A stretch of DNA of 34,354 nt from an uncultured Verrucomicrobiota bacterium (lineage in GTDB: Bacteria > Verrucomicrobiota > Verrucomicrobiia > Limisphaerales > JADLHS01), in the NCBI GenBank assembly GCA_903828255.1, contig CAIKLQ010001007.1:1-34354 (forward strand). Reading direction: 5' to 3'. Every line of letters starts with the position of its first letter. Within the stretch, counting starts at the first letter, position 1. The notes below the pieces were generated by a model that saw nothing but the letters and a program-made list of their open reading frames with translations, searched no databases and was not told where the DNA came from. Made by a program: the position numbers and the translations under genes. Shown here piece by piece: positions 6,970 through 15,106 of the stretch.

Positions 6970-8157
6970 ATGAATCGTTATTTCATCCTCGTCCGGTTAT
7001 TGCTGGCCTTCGGTCCGGGCGCTTTGCTTTCCTCCCACGCCGCATCCACGGACAGAAATTCGCCCGCCCTTCGCAAAGTCGCGGACCTCGTCATCTACCA
7101 AGACGAAAAATTCTACAGCGCCTTCCCTTCTATCGTGCGGCGCAAAGATGGCGAGTTGATCACCGCGTTTCGCCGCGCGCCGAATCGCAAACGGCTCGGG
7201 GAAAAATCCATCTCGCATACCGACCCGAACAGCTACCTCGTCCTCGTGCGCTCCCGCGATGGCGGCAAATCCTGGACGCAAGAGCCGGAGCTGATTTACG
7301 CCCATCCATTCGGCGGCTCGCAGGATCCGTGCATGGTGCAGTTGCGCGACGGCACGCTCCTTTGCACGAGTTACGGTTGGGCGCTCCTGGATCCCGACTT
7401 CGCCGCGCGAATGGACGCCTCTCTTCGCCACGGCAGTTTCGTTTTCCTGGGCGGCTACGTGTTGCGCTCGAAGGACGCCGGTCATTCCTGGCAAGGCCCG
7501 TTCCTGCCGCCGCCCGTCGGCGCGGATCCCACCCCTGACATTTTCGGGCAGCCGCTCCCCGCCTACAACCGCGGCGCTATGTGTCAGGGCAAGGACGGGC
7601 GACTCTACTGGGTCGTCGCGGCGAATAGCAGCGCGCTCCCCCGCCACACGGAAACGCACCTGCTGATTTCGACCGATCAAGGCGCGAACTGGAAATACTC
7701 CTGCCCCGTCGCCGCCGACCCCAAAGTCACGTTTAACGAAACCTCGATTTACGAAACGCCACGCGGCGACCTGGTCGCGTTTCTGCGCACGGAAGGTTTC
7801 AACGATCACACCGCCATCGCGCGCTCGACCGATCATGGAAAATCTTTTCAGCCGTGGCAGGACGCGGGCTGGCAGGGGCATCCGCATTACGCGCTGCGTC
7901 TGTCGGATAAACGCGTGCTGCTGGTCTATGGGTATCGCCACCCGCCGTTTGGCATTCGCGCGCGGGTGCTGGACGCGGAATGTGCGAACTTTTCCACCGC
8001 AGAGGAAATCATCCTGCGCGACGATGGCGGCAATGGCGACCTCGGTTACCCTTGGGCGACCATGATTTCCAAGACTCAGGCGCTGGTCGTTTACTACTTC
8101 AACCGCGCCGACGGCCCGCGCCACATTGCCGGAACAGTTGTGGAAATTGGGCGTTGA
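6970..8157 (+). CDS. Secreted sialidase-like protein with Asp boxes
   Basis: The 395-aa product begins with a signal peptide of about 25 residues (hydrophobic core ILVRLLLAFGPGALL, end SSHAA). The rest is a six-bladed sialidase-type propeller with four Asp-box motifs of the S-x-D-x-G-x-x-W kind: SRDGGKSWT, SKDAGHSWQ, STDQGANWK and the weaker STDHGKSFQ. An early FRRAPNRK segment may hold an active-site Arg. Family members remove sialic acid from glycans, but many BNR-repeat proteins of PVC bacteria act on other sugars, so the substrate is not certain. ATG 6970 was chosen because the longer frame crosses a terminator and ATG 6970 gives a clean signal peptide. The gene for an unknown exported protein follows 33 bp later and probably shares its transcript. 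Confidence 0.8.
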   Translation: MNRYFILVRLLLAFGPGALLSSHAASTDRNSPALRKVADLVIYQDEKFYSAFPSIVRRKDGELITAFRRAPNRKRLGEKSISHTDPNSYLVLVRSRDGGKSWTQEPELIYAHPFGGSQDPCMVQLRDGTLLCTSYGWALLDPDFAARMDASLRHGSFVFLGGYVLRSKDAGHSWQGPFLPPPVGADPTPDIFGQPLPAYNRGAMCQGKDGRLYWVVAANSSALPRHTETHLLISTDQGANWKYSCPVAADPKVTFNETSIYETPRGDLVAFLRTEGFNDHTAIARSTDHGKSFQPWQDAGWQGHPHYALRLSDKRVLLVYGYRHPPFGIRARVLDAECANFSTAEEIILRDDGGNGDLGYPWATMISKTQALVVYYFNRADGPRHIAGTVVEIGR

Positions 8158-8190
8158 GTTTAACCGGGCTACGTGGAAAGCTCCCGCCCC

Positions 8191-9423
8191 ATGAGCCGAC
8201 CTGAAAACTTGTTTTACTCCAGTGGATTGACCCACATTCGCGCCCACCGCTCGCTGCGGGTCGAAGTCGTATTCGGCACCCTTGCGCTCGTCGCTGGCTT
8301 GGGGATGCAAGACCTCCTTTCGCAACCCGCGCCCTTGCCGATTAAACTCCTCACCCAACCCTCGCTCACCCTACCGGTTGCCGCCGCCCTCCCTAATTCA
8401 CCCGCCACAAATCTGCCCCCGGCCCAACTGGTAACGAACCTCGTCACGATGGGTGTCGCGCGCGGTCCGCTCACGCCCGAGCAGGCCACCGTTTGGAAAC
8501 AGACCGTGAAAATTCTCGTGGCGAAAGGCCCGGCGGCGGTCCCCGCCATCAGTGAGTTCCTCGGCCGCAAGCAGGACATCTGTTATGACGCGCCGGGTGC
8601 CGAGGGGTTATTGGGGGTGACATCGCTGCGCCAGGCGTTGTTTGGCGCGCTGGAAGAAATCGGCGGCGGGGAAGCCATTGCCACGGCGCAAAAAACCCTC
8701 CAAGCCACGGCGGACCCGGCGGAACTGGTCGCCCTCATCAAATTTCTGAACCGCGCTGAACCGGGCAAGCATCGCGCCGAATTCGCCCGCGCCGCGAAAG
8801 AAACGCTCGCGCTAGCCGCTGCGGGCAATTGGGATGGCCGCGACGTGGCGCCGTTGTTTGAAATGATGCAGACCTTTGGCGGCCCGGCGGAACTCGCGGA
8901 TCTCGAACCCTACGCCAACGTCTGGTTCAATTACACGCCGATCACCCTGGCGCATTGGCCGGATGGGGCCGGCGTGCCGCTGCTCATCAAGCTGGCGCAA
9001 AATGCTAACGGCGCGCTGACCATCGGCCAGGAATCCTGTCAGCGGATGCTCGCCGAAACCGCCGTGAATTATCCCGCCGCCGCCACCGCCTTGGAGGAAC
9101 TCACCCGCGGAGACAAGATCGCGACCCTTACTTGGCCCGCGATCGGCCGAGCCTTGGGCGGCCAAACTTTGCATCTCGCAAAATCCTACTTCAGCCCGCC
9201 TCCGCCCGTGGTCTCGCAGCCGGACACGCGCTCCTACCACCTCGCTTATGGCAATCAGAATTTCCTCGAGGCCACGCTGCCCGCCGCCGCGCCGGCTAAA
9301 GCCGTGGGCGACCGCGTCCGCCTAGTGGACCGCCTGCTCAATGCCACGACCAACCCGCCGGCCATTGACGCCCTCCAAGTCGCACGCGTCGGACTCTCCG
9401 CGCGGTTGCCCAAAGCCAACTGA
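8191..9423 (+). CDS. Hypothetical exported or membrane-anchored protein, HEAT-like
   Basis: The 410-aa product is not recognised. A hydrophobic stretch (VVFGTLALVAGLGM, about residues 24-37) may anchor or export it, and a Pro/Leu-rich linker follows. From about residue 75 the protein is Ala/Leu-rich and helical: VPAISEFLGRK, SLRQALFGALEEIGGGEA and LVALIKFLNRAEPGK look like short HEAT-type helical pairs, which usually serve as protein-binding scaffolds. The C-terminal 80 residues contain a PPPPVVSQ linker and then no known motif. ATG 8191 was preferred to a GTG at 8173. Only 33 bp separate it from the sialidase-like gene, so the two are probably co-transcribed, and it may be a partner of that enzyme. 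Confidence 0.7.
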   Translation: MSRPENLFYSSGLTHIRAHRSLRVEVVFGTLALVAGLGMQDLLSQPAPLPIKLLTQPSLTLPVAAALPNSPATNLPPAQLVTNLVTMGVARGPLTPEQATVWKQTVKILVAKGPAAVPAISEFLGRKQDICYDAPGAEGLLGVTSLRQALFGALEEIGGGEAIATAQKTLQATADPAELVALIKFLNRAEPGKHRAEFARAAKETLALAAAGNWDGRDVAPLFEMMQTFGGPAELADLEPYANVWFNYTPITLAHWPDGAGVPLLIKLAQNANGALTIGQESCQRMLAETAVNYPAAATALEELTRGDKIATLTWPAIGRALGGQTLHLAKSYFSPPPPVVSQPDTRSYHLAYGNQNFLEATLPAAAPAKAVGDRVRLVDRLLNATTNPPAIDALQVARVGLSARLPKAN

Positions 9424-9444
9424 ACGCCAACCTCAGCCATAGCC

Positions 9445-9523
9445 GCCGACGTAAGGAGGCTCAAACCTCCTGATTTTGTGAACCACCACGCTCAAGAGTC
9501 ACCGCCTCCCTACTTACGTCGGC
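9445..9523. repeat. Nested inverted-repeat element
   Basis: GCCGACGTAAG (9445-9455) and its exact complement (9513-9523) enclose about 57 nt. The left arm overlaps a small hairpin, AGGAGG (9454-9459) with CCTCCT (9466-9471) and a six-base loop. There is no T-tract. It resembles the palindromic intergenic repeats common in Verrucomicrobia and carries no gene. Confidence 0.5.
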
Positions 9524-9632
9524 GCTAGTTTTCAAACCGGCTGTTAGTGGGGCAGCCATGCGGTAACAGGGTATCTCATTCGCCCATTTTCGCCTCGCCA
9601 AGTAATCAGCGAGCTATTAAGTTGCGCCCACC

Positions 9633-10634
9633 ATGAAACCAGCCTGCTTGTTCACAACCTTGTTTTGTTTGCTCGGGACCGTTTGCTTCGCGGCGGATGC
9701 CCCGTCGGAAGCTCCCCGCTCCATACCGGTGCGATTGAACGATGCCCCGCCAACGCCACCGGGCCTGCCGGCTATTGCCCCCGTCGTGACCCAGACCTCG
9801 CCGACGCCGCCGCCTCCCGCTCACGCCCCCTTTGTCGGCCGCATCAGCAGCGGCGTGTCCCCCGCTCAGCCCATGACCATGCCCGCCCCGCTCGGCACTA
9901 ACATCCTCGCCTGGGATTCGGAGTCGAAGGATTACAACGTCAAGCCAGGTGAAATGCAGGCCCAGTTCGTGTTTTACTTCACGAACATCTCCACCACCAA
10001 CGTCGTCATCGCCAACGCCGTCGCTTCCTGCGGCTGCACCGTGCCGAAAATGCCCGCCTTGCCGTGGACCAATGCCCCCGGGGCCACGGGCGAAATCCCC
10101 GTCACCATGAATCTGGCCGGCAAGAGCGGCACCGTCTGGAAAACCATCACCGTGAACACCGACCGGGGTCAGAAGCTTCTAAATGTCAAAGCCATCATCC
10201 CGCCGCCCCCCGCCGCCCCGACCGCTCCAGCGGCCCAAGTCGCGCCCGCCGCCCCCGCCGCCCCCTTAGACCGCAACAAGAATCAGGAAATGGCGAAAGC
10301 CGACCGCCAGGCCGTGTTCAAAGGCGACTGCGCCAGTTGTCACGTCGTACCCACAGTCGGCAAGCTGGGCAATGACCTCTACGACAAAGCCTGCGGCATC
10401 TGTCACGACGCGGAACATCGCGCCACCATGGTGCCCGACTTGCACGCCCTCAAGCACGCCACCAACGCGGACTTCTGGAAGACTTGGACGAGTCAGGGCA
10501 AACCCGGCACCCTCATGCCCGCCTTTGCCGTTTCGGAAGGCGGCCCGCTCACTGACGCCCAAATCACCTCCCTCGTACAATACCTCACGACTGCGATTCC
10601 CTCCCAATCCGTCGTCCCCGCCGCGGCGAAATAA
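9633..10634 (+). CDS. DUF1573 domain fused to cytochrome c
   Basis: The 333-aa product has a signal peptide (about 1-21, ending CFAADA) and a Pro-rich linker. A DUF1573 domain follows at about 88-190, with FVFYFTNIS and the hallmark ASCGCTVP (131-138). After an Ala/Pro linker comes a c-type cytochrome at about 220-325 with two heme-binding CXXCH motifs, CASCH (233-237) and CGICH (254-258). LMPAF supplies a candidate axial Met295. DUF1573 domains are Ig-like, and such modules typically serve in protein contacts outside the cytoplasm. The protein should lie in the periplasm or on the outer face of a membrane and carry electrons. The two CXXCH motifs are only 21 residues apart, so either a compact diheme domain or one unused motif is possible. 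It stands alone between repeat elements. Confidence 0.88.
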   Translation: MKPACLFTTLFCLLGTVCFAADAPSEAPRSIPVRLNDAPPTPPGLPAIAPVVTQTSPTPPPPAHAPFVGRISSGVSPAQPMTMPAPLGTNILAWDSESKDYNVKPGEMQAQFVFYFTNISTTNVVIANAVASCGCTVPKMPALPWTNAPGATGEIPVTMNLAGKSGTVWKTITVNTDRGQKLLNVKAIIPPPPAAPTAPAAQVAPAAPAAPLDRNKNQEMAKADRQAVFKGDCASCHVVPTVGKLGNDLYDKACGICHDAEHRATMVPDLHALKHATNADFWKTWTSQGKPGTLMPAFAVSEGGPLTDAQITSLVQYLTTAIPSQSVVPAAAK

Positions 10635-10777
10635 ACCGGTTCGGTTTCAGGTAACCGACTCCGCCGGCGCCACCGGTTGAAAAGTGCCCGCAGATTGGCC
10701 GTGAATTTTTTCCGCATTCGTTGAACCCCGAATCCGTTGGCGAAATCAAGCATCGGGACCGGCTGAGCAGGCTTTAC

Positions 10778-10927
10778 CGCAAAGACGCAAAGGCGCAAAG
10801 ACGCAAGGGTTATGAAAGCCCTTGATGGCAGTCGTCGTTATCACATTCGGGTGAGCGCTCGCCACTGTCGCGCGAGTTGGGATCTCGCCGTTTCTACTTT
10901 ACGGCTTTGCGCCTTTGCGCCTTTGCG
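10778..10927. repeat. CGCAAAG dispersed repeat in inverted pair
   Basis: A run of CGCAAAG/ACGCAAAGG units spans 10778-10806, and its inverse, CTTTGCG/CCTTTGCG units, spans 10905-10927. The two face each other across about 100 nt. This simple repeat is widespread in bacterial intergenic DNA. The right arm lies within the end of the minus-strand SGNH gene and supplies its last codons. Confidence 0.65.
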
Positions 10928-11907
10928 TTGAATTCCGACGAAATAGTGATCGCCAAGGTTTCGGTGTAGGACGGCACGGCGGACGGCTTGAGGTGGGTGG
11001 TGCGGGCGAATTGTTCGTCCGGCAAGGTGGCGGGCAAACCATCGAGCAGGGCGTCCGCGCCCAGCCAGTCCGCCCATTGCTGGAGCAGTTGGCGATGTTG
11101 CGCGGGAAAGGCAGCGCCGGCGAATTTTGCCGGCACCGGCGTCAAGCCGACGACCAGCTTCGCCCCCGGCGGCACGGCGGCGCGGAATTCCTTTGCGGCG
11201 GTTTTCAGTCCGGGTGACAGTCGGTACTCTGCGCTGCCGCTGAGCGGAACGGAGTCTGGCTCCACGGCGCTCCCGCGGTTTGCGGCCATGAGTCTTTCCA
11301 GGTCGTCGCTAAATCCGTATTGGCGACCGTAAGCTCCGCCCAGGGGCGCGGGTCGCACTCGGCTGAGGACGCGCCCTGCGAAAGTATCTACGCCAAGCAG
11401 GCAGGAGATTTGTCCGGCGGTGCTTTCGGTGCGGAAGTGATCGCGCGCGTCGAGGTAGTTGGTCAACACGTTGAGTTGATACGGTTCGGAGCCGGCGCGG
11501 CGCAGCGCCTCGGGGTGCATGAGCAAAATCACGGTGCGGAGGCGACCAGGATTGGCGGCGGCGAACTCGCGCAGTAGCCGGGCGTGAGCGCTGGGGTCGA
11601 GGTAACTGAGCGTGCCGAGGTTCAGCACTGGTTGGCCCAGTCGTATGGAAAGCTCCTTTGCGGAGACATCCATGAGGCAGGAGGAATCGCCTAAAAGTAG
11701 CACCTCGGCGTTGGCGGGCGTGCGGCTGGTCTGAGCTTGGTGAATGATGATCGTGCGGTCAGTGTCGAGCGTGGGGCGGGGCGGCGGCAGTAGGTGCAGG
11801 AGCGCGCCGCCGTGCATGAGCAAAGCGAACAGGGCCACCGGGATGAGCGGGCGACCCGCAAACCGCAATAGGTCTTTCCATTCAAATTCGCAGGTGTGGC
11901 TCTTCAT
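10894..11907 (-). CDS. SGNH-hydrolase-like membrane-anchored protein, partner of MBOAT
   Basis: The 337-aa product has an N-terminal membrane helix (about 20-40), then a periplasmic domain with VLLLGDSSCLMDV, where GDSS (73-76) matches the SGNH block I nucleophile site. TTHLKPSAVPSY near the end supplies His305, a candidate for the block V His, though the usual Asp before it is replaced (ARTTH). Proteins of this kind (DltD-, AlgJ/AlgX-like) help transfer acyl groups onto envelope polymers. The gene follows the MBOAT gene on the minus strand by 9 bp, so they form one operon. The last 11 residues (NAKAQRRKAVK) are encoded by the CGCAAAG repeat, so the original C-terminus was probably replaced. 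Confidence 0.75.
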   Translation of the reverse strand: MKSHTCEFEWKDLLRFAGRPLIPVALFALLMHGGALLHLLPPPRPTLDTDRTIIIHQAQTSRTPANAEVLLLGDSSCLMDVSAKELSIRLGQPVLNLGTLSYLDPSAHARLLREFAAANPGRLRTVILLMHPEALRRAGSEPYQLNVLTNYLDARDHFRTESTAGQISCLLGVDTFAGRVLSRVRPAPLGGAYGRQYGFSDDLERLMAANRGSAVEPDSVPLSGSAEYRLSPGLKTAAKEFRAAVPPGAKLVVGLTPVPAKFAGAAFPAQHRQLLQQWADWLGADALLDGLPATLPDEQFARTTHLKPSAVPSYTETLAITISSEFNAKAQRRKAVK

Positions 11908-11916
11908 AGTCAGTCG

Positions 11917-13386
11917 TCAGAATTGGAAATAAATAAAGGACACTTTATCCTTCTGCCAGAACAGCAGGATGCCGATGAGCAGCGCCCCTTGCAAAGCCGC
12001 CTTACCCCAATCGGGCAAGGTGAGTGGTGCGAGGAGGTTCTGGCGGCGGAATTGCCAAGTTTCAATCAATACCAGTGGCGCGGCAAAAAGTGTTAGGTTC
12101 CAAACGAAACTCCCTATCCAGACTGGCAAAGACCAATGGGCTAAGGCGCAGGTCAGGTCGAGAACCTGTTGCCAAGAGTTGGCGCGAAAGAGCAGCCAGC
12201 CGTAGAGCACGAACAGCAGCGTGGCGAACCACCGGAATGAAGAATGGCCGGCAGCGGCAGGGGAGGGAGTGCGGTGGGCCACCGTGCGCTCGATAGCCAG
12301 ACCAACTCCATGCCACGCCCCGAAGAGCACGAAGTGCCACGCGGCACCGTGCCAGAGTCCGCCGAGGAGCATTGTGACGATGAGGTTGAAGTAGGTGCGC
12401 GTCGGGCCGCGGCGGTTGCCACCGAGGCTGACGTAGAGGTAGTCGCGTAACCAGGTGGAAAGACTGATGTGCCAGCGGCGCCAGAAGTCGCGCAGGCTCG
12501 TGGCGGCGTAGGGGAGGTTGAAGTTCCATAAGATGTCGAAGCCGAGCACGCGGGCCGTGCCGCGGGCGATGTCCGAATAGCCAGAGAAGTCGCAGTAGAT
12601 CTGAAGCGCAAAAGCCACCGTGCCGAGGATAACCGTCGGCGCGGAGTAACTGGTGCTGTGGTAAACCATTTCGACGAGCGGCGCGAAGTTGTCCGCCAGC
12701 GCGACCTTCTTGAACAGTCCCCAGAGGATGAGCCAGATACCTTCCTCGAGCATCGTGCGGGTGATGACAATGCGGCGCTCGAATTGCGGAAGCAAATGGC
12801 TGGCGCGCTCGATCGGGCCAGCGACGAGTTGCGGGAAGAAGGAGACGAATGCGAGGAAGTTCACGAAGCTGTGCGTGGCGGGAATTTGCCGCCGGTAAAC
12901 ATCCAGCGCGTAGCTCATGGATTGGAAGGTATAGAACGAGATGCCCACCGGCAGGATGATCCCGAGCAGATGCACTTGCGGCGGCACGCCGAATTGCGTT
13001 AGCACGGTGGCGGTAGAGCCGATGAAGAAGTTACAGTATTTGAAGAAGCCCAGGACGCTGAGGTTGACCACGATGCTGAGCGCCAGCAGGAGTTTGCGGT
13101 TCCGGGGCGACTGTAACCTTTCCAAACCGAGGCCGACGAAGAAATCCAGCGCGCTCGTGGCGAGGAGCAGGCCAAGGAATCGGCATTGCCACAGCGCCGT
13201 TAGCGCGTAGCCGGTGAGGTCCTCCGAAAAGGTTTTCGCCACGCCGGGCGGCGTCCACCACGCATAGAAAAGATAGCTTGCCGCGACGATGAGGAGGTTG
13301 CGGGCCTTGAGACTGTACCGGGCCAGCCAGTAAAGGAGCAGGAAAGCGGCGAAGAATTGGAGGAAGACTCCCGAGTTAAACAGCAT
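11917..13386 (-). CDS. MBOAT family O-acyltransferase (AlgI-like)
   Basis: The 489-aa protein is highly hydrophobic with about ten or more membrane helices. It has the AlgI/DltB-type motifs YCDFSGYSDIARG (264-276), FWRRWHISLSTWLRDYLY (301-318) and LGGLWHGAAWHF, where His346 is the conserved catalytic His. Such proteins take an acyl group, usually acetyl, from the cytoplasm and pass it to an exported polysaccharide, together with an SGNH-like partner, which is encoded next. ATG 13386 was preferred over a start at 13428 because it begins directly with the first membrane helix MLFNSGVFLQFF. The polymer substrate is unknown: no alginate genes are present. The gene is divergent from the pseudopilin gene at 13683. 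Confidence 0.92.
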   Translation of the reverse strand: MLFNSGVFLQFFAAFLLLYWLARYSLKARNLLIVAASYLFYAWWTPPGVAKTFSEDLTGYALTALWQCRFLGLLLATSALDFFVGLGLERLQSPRNRKLLLALSIVVNLSVLGFFKYCNFFIGSTATVLTQFGVPPQVHLLGIILPVGISFYTFQSMSYALDVYRRQIPATHSFVNFLAFVSFFPQLVAGPIERASHLLPQFERRIVITRTMLEEGIWLILWGLFKKVALADNFAPLVEMVYHSTSYSAPTVILGTVAFALQIYCDFSGYSDIARGTARVLGFDILWNFNLPYAATSLRDFWRRWHISLSTWLRDYLYVSLGGNRRGPTRTYFNLIVTMLLGGLWHGAAWHFVLFGAWHGVGLAIERTVAHRTPSPAAAGHSSFRWFATLLFVLYGWLLFRANSWQQVLDLTCALAHWSLPVWIGSFVWNLTLFAAPLVLIETWQFRRQNLLAPLTLPDWGKAALQGALLIGILLFWQKDKVSFIYFQF

Positions 13387-13529
13387 GGCGGTAGGGCAGG
13401 GTGGAAGCTTCGGGTGCGGGGATTGCAAACCGGCTTCCCAAACCGTTACTGGGCGGCAATTGCCGGAATCGAATCGTACCCGCTATCGTCCGCGGATTAC
13501 CTTTTGGTTCGAGGACGAGAACGAGGAGG

Positions 13530-13556
13530 AAATGGGAGAACGTGATCTCCCCATTT
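13530..13556. other. Hairpin in the divergent intergenic region
   Basis: AAATGGGAGA (13530-13539) pairs with TCTCCCCATTT (13546-13556) apart from one bulged C, with an ACGTGA loop. There is no T-tract on either side. It follows a GAGGACGAGAACGAG-like repeat stretch. The function is unknown. The 296-bp region also contains a weak TTGACC-16-TAGCCT promoter candidate (13640-13667) for the pseudopilin gene. Confidence 0.3.
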
Positions 13557-13682
13557 CTGGTTAAAGTTTCGGGTTGAAATGATCCCGGCAGTTCGCGCGG
13601 TCGAGGGACCTGAACTTTAGCTTGGTTGGCGGGAACACTTTGACCATCGCGCATTTTCAAGTAGCCTAAGGGCAAAACCAGA

Positions 13683-14354
13683 ATGAAGGCCAGTTCATTT
13701 AGTGTTGCGACCGCCCGGCAGAAAGCTTTTACGCTCATCGAACTGCTGGTGGTGATCGCCATTATCGCGATCCTTGCCAGCATGTTGCTGCCGGCGCTCT
13801 CGCAAGCCAAGGCGCGGGCCAAGGCCATCTCCTGCATGAACAACCTGAAGCAGATCGGCCTTGCCACCTTGAGCTACGCGCACGATTCCGATGGCAAGGT
13901 CATGCTCGACAGCTTCGTGGGCGGGACGAACAACTGGGCCTTGATTCTCGCCACCAACACTACTCTGCGCGCGTTCGATAGCTTCGTCTGCCCCTCCTAT
14001 AAACCATTTCGCTGGACCAACTGGATGACCATTTACGGCATTCGGATGGATGCGCCCACCAATTGCACCAGCGGTCCGAAGCGGATTTATTTCCGGACGG
14101 ATTGCGTGGACAAGCCGGCGGAATATCTGCACTACGCGGACACTACGAGCCAGGCGCAGGGCGGCTACACGGCGTGGCAATACTACTTTTTCCGCGTGGC
14201 GTCCTCGTTGAAAACTGTCCACGCGCGACACGCGCGCCGGGCCAATGGGTTTTATCTGGATGGGCATGTGGAGGCGGCCAGCCAGTCGCGGCTTGAAAGT
14301 CTGGGCATCACCGCCGAATTCGGCAGCGACACCACCCAGGGCTATTTCCCTTAA
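13683..14354 (+). CDS. Type II secretion pseudopilin-like protein (second copy)
   Basis: The 223-aa product starts with a charged leader and the prepilin signal [21 protein letters not shown]. Here the residue before the cleaved Phe is Ala instead of the usual Gly, which still allows processing in many prepilins. [27 protein letters not shown] is the standard start of the PVC orphan prepilin family, and [12 protein letters not shown] is the C-terminal DG-type motif. It is shorter than the copy at 3783 and differs from it outside these motifs. AAGGG (13668-13672), 10 nt before the ATG, is a fair ribosome binding site. The next gene starts 9 bp after its stop and is likely in the same transcript. 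Confidence 0.88.
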   Translation: MKASSFSVATARQKAFTLIELLVVIAIIAILASMLLPALSQAKARAKAISCMNNLKQIGLATLSYAHDSDGKVMLDSFVGGTNNWALILATNTTLRAFDSFVCPSYKPFRWTNWMTIYGIRMDAPTNCTSGPKRIYFRTDCVDKPAEYLHYADTTSQAQGGYTAWQYYFFRVASSLKTVHARHARRANGFYLDGHVEAASQSRLESLGITAEFGSDTTQGYFP

Positions 14355-14363
14355 CCTGACGTC

Positions 14364-15101
14364 ATGAATCGTCGCTTGTGGTTGCTCGTCGGTGGCGTCC
14401 TCCTGGCCGGAGGGGTGGGCGTAGCGTGGTGGCGACCGCCCGGTCCGCAGCGGGAGGCTTTGCAAGTCCGCGAGCTGGCAACGCGGGGGTTGGCGGAAAC
14501 GCTGGCGCGGAATTTTGCAGGGCATCGCGCGTTGGTAATCGCAAATCCCTACGCGCGGCAAAGTGGCTTGCCTCGCGCGATGCGGCAAATGGAGGCCGCC
14601 GGGCGGCGCGGATTGGAACAAGGGTTTGGAGCGAAGTTGAAACCTGCGGTGGTCGCCCTGCCGGAATTGAAGCCGGAGGCGAAGGAGAATCCGCGCGCGG
14701 TGTTCATTGACCCGGAATCCACCACGCCGCTGAGTTATCTGGTTGCGGAAGATGCCTTCGATAAGCTGGCCCGGCAGCATCCTGATTGCGATCTGATCGT
14801 GAGCCTGATTGGGTTGCCCGCCAATTTGCAACCGGTGCAATGCTGGCAAGACCCAGCCGGCCCGAAGTTCGCCTTACTGCTGCCGGACCTGCGCGTCATC
14901 GGGAATAACGCGGCGATTCGGCAGGCCATGCACCGGGGCAAGCTTGCCGCGTTTGTCTTGGCCCGGCCGGGCGCGCCGGAAACCCAGCTAGCCGCAGGGG
15001 CCGCGTTTGCCGCTGAATTCGAGAAACGGTTTGTGCTTGTGACCCCCGACATCGTGGACCAGGCGATGCAAATGTTTCCGCAGTTGTTTCCGGGGAATTG
15101 A
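14364..15101 (+). CDS. Hypothetical membrane-anchored protein
   Basis: The 245-aa product has an N-terminal membrane helix (LWLLVGGVLLAGGVGVAWW, residues 5-23), so the rest should be outside the cytoplasm. The rest shows alternating strand and helix segments: ALVIANPYAR, CDLIVSLIGLP, FALLLPDLRVIGN, LAAFVLARPGAP, and RFVLVTPDIVDQA near the end. This looks like an alpha/beta fold similar to periplasmic binding proteins, but I do not recognise a family. It lies 9 bp after the pseudopilin gene, which suggests a shared function. Its stop is only 5 bp from the stop of the convergent C39-like gene, so the transcripts may overlap. Confidence 0.7.
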   Translation: MNRRLWLLVGGVLLAGGVGVAWWRPPGPQREALQVRELATRGLAETLARNFAGHRALVIANPYARQSGLPRAMRQMEAAGRRGLEQGFGAKLKPAVVALPELKPEAKENPRAVFIDPESTTPLSYLVAEDAFDKLARQHPDCDLIVSLIGLPANLQPVQCWQDPAGPKFALLLPDLRVIGNNAAIRQAMHRGKLAAFVLARPGAPETQLAAGAAFAAEFEKRFVLVTPDIVDQAMQMFPQLFPGN

Positions 15102-15106
15102 TCGGG

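Noticed and set aside
10778-10927. CRISPR array
   Set aside because: The CGCAAAG units have no regular unique spacers and are a known type of simple dispersed repeat in inverted pair.
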